Translations under genes and position numbers: made by a program
In this document: piece after piece, positions 9,748 through 18,624 of the stretch
How positions within the stretch are numbered: position 1 is the stretch's first letter
Layout: every line of letters starts with the position of its first letter
The notes under the pieces: model-generated
What the model was told of the DNA's origin: nothing
The model's input: the letters and a program-made list of their open reading frames with translations, nothing else
Databases searched by the model: none
NCBI GenBank assembly: GCA_021740585.1
Contig: JAIOZM010000018.1
Coordinates: 1 to 56,931 of the forward strand
Length of the DNA: 56,931 nt
Reading direction: 5' to 3'
Source of the DNA: Bacteroidales bacterium
Lineage (GTDB): Bacteria > Bacteroidota > Bacteroidia > Bacteroidales > GCA-2748055

Positions 9748-10106
9748 CAGAATTTCCTCTATTTATAATATCCAAACGTCCCGGAAAAGCTATGCTGGCT
9801 TTTCAATCTTCAGAAAGTATATGATCATCAGATATATTTTTATCAAGTCATTGGTATGAGTTTTTTAGTCATGCTTAAACTTAAAACAGGTTAAGGGATT
9901 CAGCAATTCCTTTCTTTTACATCAAAGAAAAAGCAATTTACTGAGCATAAAGATATTGGAATTATTGAAACAGAATAATAACAGATTCTAAATCAACCTT
10001 TTAAGAACAGGAAAAATTTAACATTATTGGTGTTTTCGATTATTCCCCAGTAAATTTGGGCTAATAATTCAGTTGTAGATCTTTAAAAATTTAGTCTAAA
10101 TCAGAA
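9748..10106. other. Intergenic region between two minus-strand secreted-enzyme genes
   Basis: AT-rich DNA without an open frame of note. It holds the candidate promoter of the pectate lyase gene at its left edge and the terminator hairpin of the glycerophosphodiesterase gene at its right edge; I see nothing else in between. Confidence 0.5.
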
Positions 10107-10144
10107 AAACCCGGAGTTGGTCATTTTGACACAACTCCGGGTTT
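10107..10144 (-). terminator. Strong hairpin terminator after the glycerophosphodiesterase gene
   Basis: A perfect 13-base inverted repeat: AAACCCGGAGTTG at 10107-10119 and its complement at 10132-10144, with a 12-base loop. On the minus strand it is followed by TTTTCTGA. It begins 51 bases past the stop codon of the gene ending at 10195, the place and form of a Rho-independent terminator. Confidence 0.85.
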
Positions 10145-10194
10145 CGAACTAAAAAGAAATATTATACTAATTATCGATCTGACTCAGATGCAGA

Positions 10195-12837
10195 TTAATA
10201 AACGATTAATTGTTTTAACTGACTTTTCCTGTTTTGAGTGATTTTAACAATATATACTCCTGAATCGAATTGATTTATCACCACCGATTTTTCCTGAATC
10301 TCAGATTTTCTTGTAGTTACTAATTGGCCGAGTGAATTGAAAATTTCGATTGTATAGGGATACTGATCAATAGTTTTCAATTCGATTGAAAATTTTCCAG
10401 TACTTGGATTTGGATAAATCAGGAAATCGGCAGAATTAGTTTCATTAATACCAATAGAGGTAACATTAATACAATCTGAAGTGTCAACACAACCATCATA
10501 TGTTATTTCCACACAATAATTACCATTGGATTCAGGGCTAAAGGAAATATCAGTAGCACCGCTTATTTCAGCATTATTGTTATTGCAATCTAACCACTTA
10601 TAACTTGCTCCGGATTGGTTTGCCGTTAGTACAATACCATTCTGAGTAACAGTATTGTCTATCGCTTTTACCGTAAGATTAGTAGTAATTATACTATAAC
10701 AGCCTTGTCCGGTCATTCCATTGCTGATATTCACCATACTAACAGAAGAAGTGCTTCCATCGGGAAAAGTATAAGTCTCTCCTCCACAAACAGAAACGTC
10801 TTCCACCAACTCTGATTCTGCACAGACAGGTTGATTTTCCTGTTTGTAAGATTTAAACAGAGCCATTACTTCTTCTCCTGAAAGAGCAAGATTATACACT
10901 TCAACATTATCTATACTACCCGAAAAAAATGAAGGTGTGCCTGCTGTTCCGCTTTTTCCAAGCATGGCAACCTGTCCGGTTTTTACCGTACCAGTTAAAT
11001 TATGAGAATCCTTTAATAATCCATTAAGGTAAACCATAGCCTGCTGACCATTATATACCCCTACCACGTGAATCCATTCACCCTTTGTCAATGCAGCTTC
11101 TGGAATTCCGGGGCGTTCTGCTGAAACAGAGCTTGATACTTTGAACCGCAGTTCCCTGTTCCCCCTGTCAGCATATAGAACATACTGATCAGCATCTGAA
11201 TCGAATAGAGGTCCGAAGCTGCTTGTCATTTCAGAAGGAAGGTAATCCAATTTTGTCCACACTGAAACAGTGACGGTCTGAGAATTTATATCGAAAGAAG
11301 GCGATGTGGAGAACTGTACATAATCATCCACGCCATCAAAGCCCAAAGCGTTGCCAATATAACCTTCGCTTAGAAATGCGCCGCCCATCACTATGCCATT
11401 GTTATGATTATTCGACTCATCTACTATTGTTATATCACCACTTTCTATCCAATCGTCGAGCCTGTAGAGAGCAACAGTTTCAGGAACAGGGTTTTTATGA
11501 AAAAAAATTGCTGTATCGGGTACCATAGTATTGGGTTCCGATGCCTGATCCTTGATATTGTTTACCGTTAGTGTGTAAAACTTATCCTCCATGGGAGAAG
11601 TGGTAAGAATAACAGACTTTTGATCGAGGGCTAAGTTTGCGCTGTTAATGGCAATGCCGTCATTAATACTAAAATTTGCAGGATTTTCGGCTGTTAACTG
11701 ATCAATTCTCTCCGTAAATTCAACAACTACTATGTTGTTTGCGCTATTGGAGGATACAAAAAAAAATACAGGTGCTGTTATATCAGGACCTGTAGTTACA
11801 GTTAATTCATTACTGTAATTTAAGCTTGTAAGCCCGGCAAGGTTTTTTGCCTTCAAGCGGTAAAAATAGGGCTGATTCTCGGTATAAGTTTGATCCTGAA
11901 ATTCGGTAACGTTTCCTACGCTCACTAATAAATCGGACGGCTCCGTGCTAAGGCCACGGTAAATATCATAACCGGCAATACCGCTTTCCAAATCTTCGGC
12001 TGCTTCCCAGCGTAAAGTAATTAACGATTCATTAGGGGTTGCCGAGGTCAGAACCACATCGGAAGGAGGCGTTACATCATTGAGTGCGATTAAAAGTGCA
12101 GGATCATCGGTAGTAATAGCATCAACTCCTAAAGCGGTATAGGAGATCATGGAAGCCGCAGAATTGATTGTCCAGATATTAAATAAAATACCTTGTGAAT
12201 GAGCATAATCGATCAGGGTCTGATTAGCCGAACTACTACCAACCCATTCTCCGCCAATTGCCTTTACCTGATCGATAACTGCATTGGTTACTGAGGCGAA
12301 AATTTGTACCGGAATACTCGAATCAAACTTTTTCACTTCAGTAATTTGGGTAAGGCTAAAACTGGAAATAACCACCCTGTTTTGCATGCCATATTTCTGT
12401 ACCATATTCACCACCAGTTCTGGCACACTGAAATCAGTGCTTTTTAGTTCAATAATTACCCCTATGTTATTTGCGCTTGCTAAAGCAGCTTCAAGAGCCT
12501 CTGACAAGGTTGGGATTTTTTCTCCTGCAAATTCAGGACCGAACCACGACCCGGCATCCAGAGCACGCAGTTCATTATAAGACATAGTAGCAACACTTCC
12601 TGTTCCATCAGTAGTTCTGTCTATTGTTCCGTCATGCATCAACATCAGGGAATCATCATTCGAAATCATAACATCCAATTCAAAATAATCTGCATTCACT
12701 TCAATAGCTTTATGAAATGCTGCGAGGGTATTTTCGGGTGCCATATATGCACCCCCACGATGAGCTATAACAATTGGACCCTGACCATAAGTGAGACTTA
12801 CAGAAAAAATAAAAATTAAGTATATAATTTTATTCAT
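10195..12837 (-). CDS. Secreted glycerophosphodiester phosphodiesterase with FN3, LamG and T9SS sorting domains
   Basis: 880 residues. The signal peptide is followed by a full GDPD TIM-barrel domain (about residues 19-250): IVIAHRGG, APENTLAAFHKAI, ELDVMISNDD, MHDGTIDRTTDGTG, and the C-terminal WTINSAASM...DAITTDDP. The His-Arg, Glu-Asn, Glu-x-Asp and His-Asp residues that bind Ca2+ and catalyse the reaction are all present. Next come a fibronectin III domain (about 255-345), an Ig-like segment (about 350-445), a LamG/concanavalin domain (about 450-665, GFDGVDDYVQF) and a Cys-containing segment. The protein ends in a type IX sorting domain (IEIFNSLGQLV). The expected role is extracellular hydrolysis of glycerophosphodiesters to glycerol-3-phosphate and an alcohol. 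It has its own promoter-like sequence and terminator and is probably monocistronic. Confidence 0.9.
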   Translation of the reverse strand: MNKIIYLIFIFSVSLTYGQGPIVIAHRGGAYMAPENTLAAFHKAIEVNADYFELDVMISNDDSLMLMHDGTIDRTTDGTGSVATMSYNELRALDAGSWFGPEFAGEKIPTLSEALEAALASANNIGVIIELKSTDFSVPELVVNMVQKYGMQNRVVISSFSLTQITEVKKFDSSIPVQIFASVTNAVIDQVKAIGGEWVGSSSANQTLIDYAHSQGILFNIWTINSAASMISYTALGVDAITTDDPALLIALNDVTPPSDVVLTSATPNESLITLRWEAAEDLESGIAGYDIYRGLSTEPSDLLVSVGNVTEFQDQTYTENQPYFYRLKAKNLAGLTSLNYSNELTVTTGPDITAPVFFFVSSNSANNIVVVEFTERIDQLTAENPANFSINDGIAINSANLALDQKSVILTTSPMEDKFYTLTVNNIKDQASEPNTMVPDTAIFFHKNPVPETVALYRLDDWIESGDITIVDESNNHNNGIVMGGAFLSEGYIGNALGFDGVDDYVQFSTSPSFDINSQTVTVSVWTKLDYLPSEMTSSFGPLFDSDADQYVLYADRGNRELRFKVSSSVSAERPGIPEAALTKGEWIHVVGVYNGQQAMVYLNGLLKDSHNLTGTVKTGQVAMLGKSGTAGTPSFFSGSIDNVEVYNLALSGEEVMALFKSYKQENQPVCAESELVEDVSVCGGETYTFPDGSTSSVSMVNISNGMTGQGCYSIITTNLTVKAIDNTVTQNGIVLTANQSGASYKWLDCNNNNAEISGATDISFSPESNGNYCVEITYDGCVDTSDCINVTSIGINETNSADFLIYPNPSTGKFSIELKTIDQYPYTIEIFNSLGQLVTTRKSEIQEKSVVINQFDSGVYIVKITQNRKSQLKQLIVY

Positions 12838-12933
12838 ATTATTGATTTTTATATAAGTATGAAACCTGATTAATGAAATTTTATGTAATAAATTTTAGGG
12901 TAATGGATTAATTATCATCATAAAACTGCTGAT

Positions 12934-12965
12934 CAAATTTACTATAGTCTGTAGAAACAGTCAAT
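12934..12965 (-). promoter_or_regulatory. Candidate promoter of the glycerophosphodiesterase gene
   Basis: On the minus strand ATTG (12965-12962), a 20-base spacer, then TAAATTTG (12941-12934) match the Bacteroidota -33 (TTTG, one mismatch) and -7 (TAnnTTTG) elements. The -7 box is 96 bases upstream of the ATG at 12837. Confidence 0.45.
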
Positions 12966-13016
12966 CGCACATTCGTGGTATTTTCATATTAGCCAGAGGT
13001 TTTCAGAATTGAAAAA

Positions 13017-13661
13017 TCAAAAAAGATCTTCCTTATAAACCTTGGAAACAACCCCTGCAATGGTGTTTACATGAAGTTTGGTGTAAATATTTTTAAGGTG
13101 TGTATTAACGGTATGGAAGCTAAGAAATAATTTATCGGCTACCTGTTGTTTTGTATTTCCCGCTACAATCAATTTGAGGATTTCCTTTTCCCGTGTAGTG
13201 AGTCCGTAGTCGGATTTTTTAACTTTAATACGGGAGAACAGTTTCAAAACCTTATGTGCAATCCGCATATTTAATGGGGCCCCTCCGGCCAATACTTCCT
13301 TAATAGAAGCTACTATTTTCTCTTGAGACGAATCTTTTAACAAGTAACCGGAAGCTCCTTCACATAAGGCATCAAAAACAGTATCGTTATCTTCATGAAT
13401 GGTTAATATGATTATCGGCAAATCGGCCGAATACGATCTGAATTTTTGAATTCCTTCAATCCCACTCATCCCGGGGAGACCAATGTCAAGCAAAATAATA
13501 TCTGGGAGATTCTCATTCTCAATGACTAAAAAGGCATCCTCGCAGGAAGGAAAAGAGTGGGAGCAAAACATTCCCGAAGTATTATTTATAACCGTTGTCA
13601 GGCTTTTTCGATAACGGGAATTATCTTCAATCATCCAGATATTTATATCTTCATCCTTCAT
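13017..13661 (-). CDS. NarL/FixJ-family response regulator
   Basis: 214 residues. It begins with a receiver domain (about 5-125): acidic pair IEDN, phospho-acceptor Asp59 in LLDIGLPGMSG, switch Thr in ILTIHED and the conserved Lys in GYLLKD. A LuxR-type helix-turn-helix follows (about 150-212: LTTREKEILKLIVAGNTKQQ, LFLSFHTVNTHLKNIYTKL). It is the DNA-binding partner expected for a HisKA_3 sensor. The gene lies 67 bases downstream of such a sensor (13729-16857) on the same strand, so the two should form one two-component system. The targets are not shown by the sequence; the adjacent secreted-enzyme genes are plausible candidates. Confidence 0.92.
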   Translation of the reverse strand: MKDEDINIWMIEDNSRYRKSLTTVINNTSGMFCSHSFPSCEDAFLVIENENLPDIILLDIGLPGMSGIEGIQKFRSYSADLPIIILTIHEDNDTVFDALCEGASGYLLKDSSQEKIVASIKEVLAGGAPLNMRIAHKVLKLFSRIKVKKSDYGLTTREKEILKLIVAGNTKQQVADKLFLSFHTVNTHLKNIYTKLHVNTIAGVVSKVYKEDLF

Positions 13662-13700
13662 TATCTGTTTTTAATAGCATAAAAGTTGTCAAAATTTTAA

Positions 13701-13708
13701 CAAATATA
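13701..13708 (-). promoter_or_regulatory. Possible internal -7 box before the response regulator gene
   Basis: The minus strand reads TATATTTG (TAnnTTTG), 40 bases upstream of the response regulator start, in the gap after the sensor gene. No -33 match. It may allow separate transcription of the regulator. Confidence 0.25.
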
Positions 13709-13728
13709 TATACTTATAACTATATTAT

Positions 13729-16700
13729 TTATTCCGGTTTGGGTTTCAATAAGTTTTTTAATGGAATTTTAAGTAGAATTATCGTTCCTTTTCCTTGCTT
13801 ACTTTCTATTGTTAAGGGTGCGCGAATTTTTTCAGCTCTATAATATATGTTGTGTAGTCCGCTGTTTTTGGGTGTTATATTTGTGTCAAATCCCTTTCCG
13901 TTATCGGCAATAGTGAGGTGAAGAAAGTTATTCTCTTTTTTTAATTCAATGCGACAGTGTGAGGCGTCTGAATGTCGAACCACGTTGTTTAAGCTTTCCT
14001 TATAGATAAGAAAAATATTCCGTCTTATATCGAGATCAAAGACATTCAACCTGATTTCGGGAGATGCCACAAAGCTATAATCTAAACCGGCAAGCAATTT
14101 GGATGCGGTCTCTCGCATCTTAAGAATGATATTCTCATTTTCATCATTTTTTGGATTGATAAACCAAATAATATCACGAATGGAATCTACTGTTTCGCCT
14201 GTAGTTTTATAAATATCTGAGGCAAGTTCCAGTTCTTCAGGATTCATATTTTTACTTTTCATAAGAATTCTGCTATCCACTCTTATAGCACTAAGATTAC
14301 TACCCATATGATCGTGTAAATCGCGTGATATACTGAGGCGAATACGCTCAATTTCAATTAGATGCAGGTATCTGATCCTGATAATTAAAAACAGGATTAA
14401 TCCCAGACTAACTGAGCCCAGTATCTTGATCCACCAGGTCATCCACCAGGCGGGTAATATAGAAATTGTTAATTTAATGGGTTCACTCCATACATCATCA
14501 GCATTGCTTGCCTTAATAAGAAAATCGAAAGTACCCGGCCGGATATCAGTATATGAGGCTGTGTTTGTTGTACCGGAGTACACCCAATTTGGGTCTATTC
14601 CTTCCAGAAAATAAGCATAATTGTGTTTGTGCCCCGGAGCCATATCGAGTGCTCTAAATCCAATGGAGAAAAAATTCTGATTATGTTTTAGTTTTATAAC
14701 TTTAGTTGTTGAAATGGATTGCGGCAATTTGGCTTCTTCATTGAAAACCCTGAAGGAAGTGAGGGAAATCAAGGGTGGAATGGTATCTTTTGAAATGGAA
14801 TCAGGGTGAAAAGAAATAAAACCATTTATTCCACCAAAATACATTTTCCCTTTTTTATTTTTAAAACTTGCATGCCAATTAAACTGGTTGTCAATGATAC
14901 CATCGGCAACATCATAAATGCGAAAATTTTGGTCTTCCGGATTGTATTTAACCAATCCCTTCATCGTGCTTATCCAGATATTTCCATTATTATCCTCCTG
15001 AATTCCGAAAACGACATCATTGGGTAGTCCATTTCTTGTATTTAAATGACTAATGCTGTCTTCTTTTGGATGGTAAACGTTTACACCTCCGCTATGGGTG
15101 CCTATCCAAATATTATGGTTCGAATCTTCAAGAAATGAAGTAATCTTATTAGAACTCAGGCTATTTGGATTATTTTCCTCGGGGATAAATTGTCTAAGGC
15201 TCTCACCGGCAGAATTATACAAAAAAACTCCATCCAGCCAGGTTCCAATCCAAATGTTTGCCCTGCTATCTTCATATAAAGCATTCACCTGAAGATGGGG
15301 CGGAAAAATTACATTTGTATTCTTATACGCCGGTTTGAATGACTTAAAATTATTGGTGATGGTATCAAGCACATCCAATCCGTGGTTGGTTCCGGCCAGG
15401 AATAGTCCGTTACTTGTTTCCAATACCTGATGAACCCATTCAGAACCGATAGACAGCGTGTCCTTATTAAGCGGTGAATAATTAACAAAATCTCCGGTAA
15501 CCGGATTAAAAGAATTAAGTCCGCCGTTCATTGTACAAATCCAGACAATACCCCTTTTGTCCTCATAAATTGAAACAACATCATTATCGCTTAAGCTATT
15601 TCTGACTCCATCCTGGCGAGAAAAATGACGAATATTATTATTTTTTAAATTGATTCTGTCAAAGCCGGCACCGCCATACCCTACCCAAAGAATGCGATTG
15701 CGACCTTCAAAGATGCCGCTAACTATTTTGCCATTCAAACTGGTTTCGCGTATAGGAAAATAACGATTTTGTTTAAAAGCCAAAGTGGAAGGAAGTTTGT
15801 TTAAACCATTCTCTGTACCTATCCATATGTTTTCTTTCATATCCTCATAAATCCATCGGATTCTGTCAATGGAGAGAGATTGCGGATTAAAATCTTCATT
15901 TACAAATTGATATGTATCCACTCCTCCTCTTGGGTTTTCTTCGATAAGAAAAAGCCCATGGTAATTATAAGTCCCTACCCATATCCTGTTTTTTGAATCA
16001 ATTATTGTTTGCCGGAATATACTTTGAATATTATCCTTTTCAATGGGGTAGGGACTGATTACTCCATTATTCAAATCCAGTTTATCAATTCCGGAAAAAG
16101 TACTCAGCCACAGTGTTTTATTTTCTTCATTGAATATATCCCATACCCCATCATCAGATAATGAATTTTCGGCTAATAAATTATGTCTGAATTGTTTATA
16201 ATTACCGGTTTTGGTATCATAACAAAACAATCCCATTTCCCAGGTTCCAATCCATAAATTCCCTGATCTATCTTCTGCAATACTTGTAATATTAATGGCT
16301 GGTATAGAATGCTCTGTTTCTGCCCCGGGTGTGTAAGAAGTTATTTCAAGATTCTTTGAGGATAATTTATATAAACCCCCGGTCGCCGTTCCATACCATA
16401 TTGTGCTGTCGGATGATTCAAAAATGCATTGAATATAGTCATCATGCGCTCCATCCAAATCAAAAGAAATGAAATTCTCAAAAAAACGGTCAAATTTACA
16501 TAACGATCCTCCCCATGTTCCTACCCATAAGCTTCCTTGGGTATCTTCCAACAGACTCATTACATAATTTTCAGGTAAGGATGACGAATCGGCAGGGACA
16601 TTTTTAAAAGTCCTGAAACTTTGACCATCAAATCGGTTCAGCCCATCTTTTGTGGCTATCCATAAAAAGCCATCCCTGGTTTGAAGTAAAGAATTGATGG

Positions 16701-16857
16701 AATTATTCGACAATCCGTCGTTTATGTTGAAGTGTTCAAATAGTTGATTATCCTGGGCTGTAGAATGAGCAAAAATGAATAAAAACACAACGGTTTTAAG
16801 GCAAAATTTCTTCCTTAAATTAGAATATACACTGGTATATATATATTTAAATATCAT
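13729..16857 (-). CDS. Sensor histidine kinase with two-component propeller (Reg_prop), Y_Y_Y and HisKA_3 domains
   Basis: 1042 residues. The N-terminal signal/anchor (ending FAHSTAQD) is followed by about 14 Reg_prop-like repeats, each with a W[IV]GTxxGL-type core (LWIATKDGLNRFDG, LWVGTWGGSLCKFD, IWIGTENGLNKL), forming periplasmic propellers. A Y_Y_Y domain follows (about 705-790, HNYAYFLEGIDPNWVYSG). One membrane helix (about 805-828) leads to a HisKA_3 domain with phospho-acceptor His in SRDLHDHMGSNLSAIR. A HATPase_c domain (ESLNNVVRHSDA, DNGKGFD) ends the protein. Unlike the hybrid sensors (HTCS) common in this phylum, it has no fused receiver or AraC domain; the separate regulator at 13017 takes that role. 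In this architecture the ligand is often a glycan fragment, but nothing here identifies it. Confidence 0.92.
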   Translation of the reverse strand: MIFKYIYTSVYSNLRKKFCLKTVVFLFIFAHSTAQDNQLFEHFNINDGLSNNSINSLLQTRDGFLWIATKDGLNRFDGQSFRTFKNVPADSSSLPENYVMSLLEDTQGSLWVGTWGGSLCKFDRFFENFISFDLDGAHDDYIQCIFESSDSTIWYGTATGGLYKLSSKNLEITSYTPGAETEHSIPAINITSIAEDRSGNLWIGTWEMGLFCYDTKTGNYKQFRHNLLAENSLSDDGVWDIFNEENKTLWLSTFSGIDKLDLNNGVISPYPIEKDNIQSIFRQTIIDSKNRIWVGTYNYHGLFLIEENPRGGVDTYQFVNEDFNPQSLSIDRIRWIYEDMKENIWIGTENGLNKLPSTLAFKQNRYFPIRETSLNGKIVSGIFEGRNRILWVGYGGAGFDRINLKNNNIRHFSRQDGVRNSLSDNDVVSIYEDKRGIVWICTMNGGLNSFNPVTGDFVNYSPLNKDTLSIGSEWVHQVLETSNGLFLAGTNHGLDVLDTITNNFKSFKPAYKNTNVIFPPHLQVNALYEDSRANIWIGTWLDGVFLYNSAGESLRQFIPEENNPNSLSSNKITSFLEDSNHNIWIGTHSGGVNVYHPKEDSISHLNTRNGLPNDVVFGIQEDNNGNIWISTMKGLVKYNPEDQNFRIYDVADGIIDNQFNWHASFKNKKGKMYFGGINGFISFHPDSISKDTIPPLISLTSFRVFNEEAKLPQSISTTKVIKLKHNQNFFSIGFRALDMAPGHKHNYAYFLEGIDPNWVYSGTTNTASYTDIRPGTFDFLIKASNADDVWSEPIKLTISILPAWWMTWWIKILGSVSLGLILFLIIRIRYLHLIEIERIRLSISRDLHDHMGSNLSAIRVDSRILMKSKNMNPEELELASDIYKTTGETVDSIRDIIWFINPKNDENENIILKMRETASKLLAGLDYSFVASPEIRLNVFDLDIRRNIFLIYKESLNNVVRHSDASHCRIELKKENNFLHLTIADNGKGFDTNITPKNSGLHNIYYRAEKIRAPLTIESKQGKGTIILLKIPLKNLLKPKPE

Positions 16858-17244
16858 AATTTTAAGTACTTACTCTAATCTCTTTTCAACTTTTAAACAG
16901 AAGCCTGGGTTTTATTTTTATCAATTTTTCCTGTATTGAAAGCGCAAAATAGTAAATAATGCAATATGAATTATTATTAAGGCGTATAACACAAAGCATG
17001 TTTTACTAACTTAAAATTTATTTCTGGTAAAATCACTTCAATATTTTAGTAAAGAAATCCATCAATAATTACTTCAAAAACAATTTCAATTTAGAATTTG
17101 CAACTATTGAAAAAAGAACCCATCCAATCCTTTAAATAGCCTAAGCTGGCAGTCAGAACTTTTCGGCAAAAATATTCTAACTTAGAATCAATCTGAATAA
17201 CAAACAATCGTCATCCACAACTTTATAACTTCCATACAGATTAG
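16858..17244. other. Divergent intergenic region, AT-rich
   Basis: Separates the minus-strand sensor kinase from the + strand redox/propeller cluster, so it should carry promoters in both directions. Apart from the -7 box at 17245, I see no strong motif, hairpin or open frame. Confidence 0.5.
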
Positions 17245-17252
17245 TATTTTTG
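17222..17252 (+). promoter_or_regulatory. Candidate promoter of the propeller/redox cluster
   Basis: TTTA at 17222-17225 (one mismatch to TTTG), a 19-base spacer and TATTTTTG at 17245-17252 (TAnnTTTG) match the Bacteroidota -33/-7 pattern, 48 bases before the ATG at 17301. Consensus match only. Confidence 0.45.
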
Positions 17253-17300
17253 CCTATTATTCGAAAATTGTTTTTAAACATAAATTAATATTCTGGAATT

Positions 17301-18515
17301 ATGAATCAAAAATCTCTTTTTATGGTCTTTTTCCTGACCCTTGTAATTCACACCACAGTCAATGCTCAAGAACCATCCCGGTGGAGGGGAGGTGAAGCAA
17401 ATGGCGTCTATCCGGATACTGATCTCCTTCAGCAGTGGCCCGAATCGGGTCCTGAAATCCTTTGGACATTCGGCGAGCTCGGACAAGGGCATTCCTCAGT
17501 GGCTATAGCAGGTGAATTTATTTACACCGCAGGAATGATTGATACTCAAGGATCTATTTTTAAGTTCGACCAATATGGTAAACTAATCTACAAAAAAGAA
17601 TACGGTCCTGAATTTAGTGAAAGTTACGTTGGAACTCGTGGGACACCAGTAATTGCAGGCAACAAAATTTATATTTTAAGTGGCCATGGGATTTTATATT
17701 GCATGAATGAAAAGGATGGCAGTCTTCTGTGGAAGAAGGATCTGGTTAAAGATTTTGGTGGTGAAGTAATTCGATGGGGATACAATGAAACACCTGTTGT
17801 TGATGGCGATGTGATTTACACCACTCCCGGCAGGAAAAACAGTGTTGTTGCCTTGAACAGACATAATGGGGCTCTTATATGGACTTGTCAGGGTGAAAAT
17901 GAACTTTCAGCCTATTGCACTCCCCTGTTATTTGAACACAATGGCAGAAAAATTATTGCCACACATACAGGCTCGCATCTTCTTGGAATTGAGGCTAAAT
18001 CAGGGAAATTACTTTGGTCACATCCTCAGCCCAATCAATATTCAGTGCATGCTAACACTCCCATTTATCATGATGGCGGACTTTTCTTCTTCAGTGGTTA
18101 TGGACAGGGTTCCGGAAAACTCAACTTAAGTGATGACGGAAATTCTGTATCTCTTGCATGGAATAATGTCTCCATGGACAGCCGGATGGGAGGTGCTGTT
18201 TTTGTAGACGGCTATATTTATGGTTCAGGCGATAAAACCCGATCATGGAAATGTATCGATTGGAAGACTGGTGCAAATACCTGGGAGTCAACCGATGTAG
18301 CAAAAGGAGTGACCATCTTTGCTGACGGACTCCTATTTGGTTATTCTGATAAAGGCGAATTATTTATTGCCAAAGCCGATCCGAAAAAATTTGAAATCAG
18401 CAGTCTGACTAAAGTCACCCTTGGTACAGAGCAGCATTGGGCACATCCGGTGATTTCTAAGGGAGTGCTTTATGTAAGACACGGAAACACTTTGATAGCT
18501 TACAAAATTAAATAA
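17301..18515 (+). CDS. Secreted PQQ-like beta-propeller protein
   Basis: 404 residues. The signal peptide ends at VNAQEP. The mature protein starts with the signature RWRGGEANGVYPD and then shows repeated propeller blades with the PQQ-type end motif [GA]xLxWxx (LYCMNEKDGSLLWKKDL, VVALNRHNGALIWTCQ, LLGIEAKSGKLLWSHPQ). Such proteins share the fold of quinoprotein dehydrogenases and of BamB, but the vicinal Cys pair typical of PQQ alcohol dehydrogenases is absent, so cofactor binding is unproven. It ends LIAYKIK with no sorting domain, so it is probably periplasmic or outer-membrane associated. It precedes by 109 bases a related protein (18625) and probably belongs to the same functional cluster. 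The fold is certain enough; the activity is unknown. Confidence 0.85.
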   Translation: MNQKSLFMVFFLTLVIHTTVNAQEPSRWRGGEANGVYPDTDLLQQWPESGPEILWTFGELGQGHSSVAIAGEFIYTAGMIDTQGSIFKFDQYGKLIYKKEYGPEFSESYVGTRGTPVIAGNKIYILSGHGILYCMNEKDGSLLWKKDLVKDFGGEVIRWGYNETPVVDGDVIYTTPGRKNSVVALNRHNGALIWTCQGENELSAYCTPLLFEHNGRKIIATHTGSHLLGIEAKSGKLLWSHPQPNQYSVHANTPIYHDGGLFFFSGYGQGSGKLNLSDDGNSVSLAWNNVSMDSRMGGAVFVDGYIYGSGDKTRSWKCIDWKTGANTWESTDVAKGVTIFADGLLFGYSDKGELFIAKADPKKFEISSLTKVTLGTEQHWAHPVISKGVLYVRHGNTLIAYKIK

Positions 18516-18535
18516 TGCTGGTTTTTCGAATACTT

Positions 18536-18561
18536 TTCTTTTAAGACATTTTTTAAAAGAA
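18536..18561 (+). other. AT-only hairpin between two propeller genes
   Basis: TTCTTTTAA at 18536-18544 and its complement at 18553-18561 form a 9-base stem with an 8-base loop, 21 bases past the stop at 18515. It could weaken read-through or stabilise an mRNA end; with no GC pairs beyond two it is a weak structure. A TATTTTTG box at 18604-18611 lies just before the next ATG, but too close to leave a normal leader. Confidence 0.3.
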
Positions 18562-18624
18562 TGGATTGTTTTGATTAAAAATGATATCGGGAATTTAAAT
18601 TAATATTTTTGATAGGGCACATTA

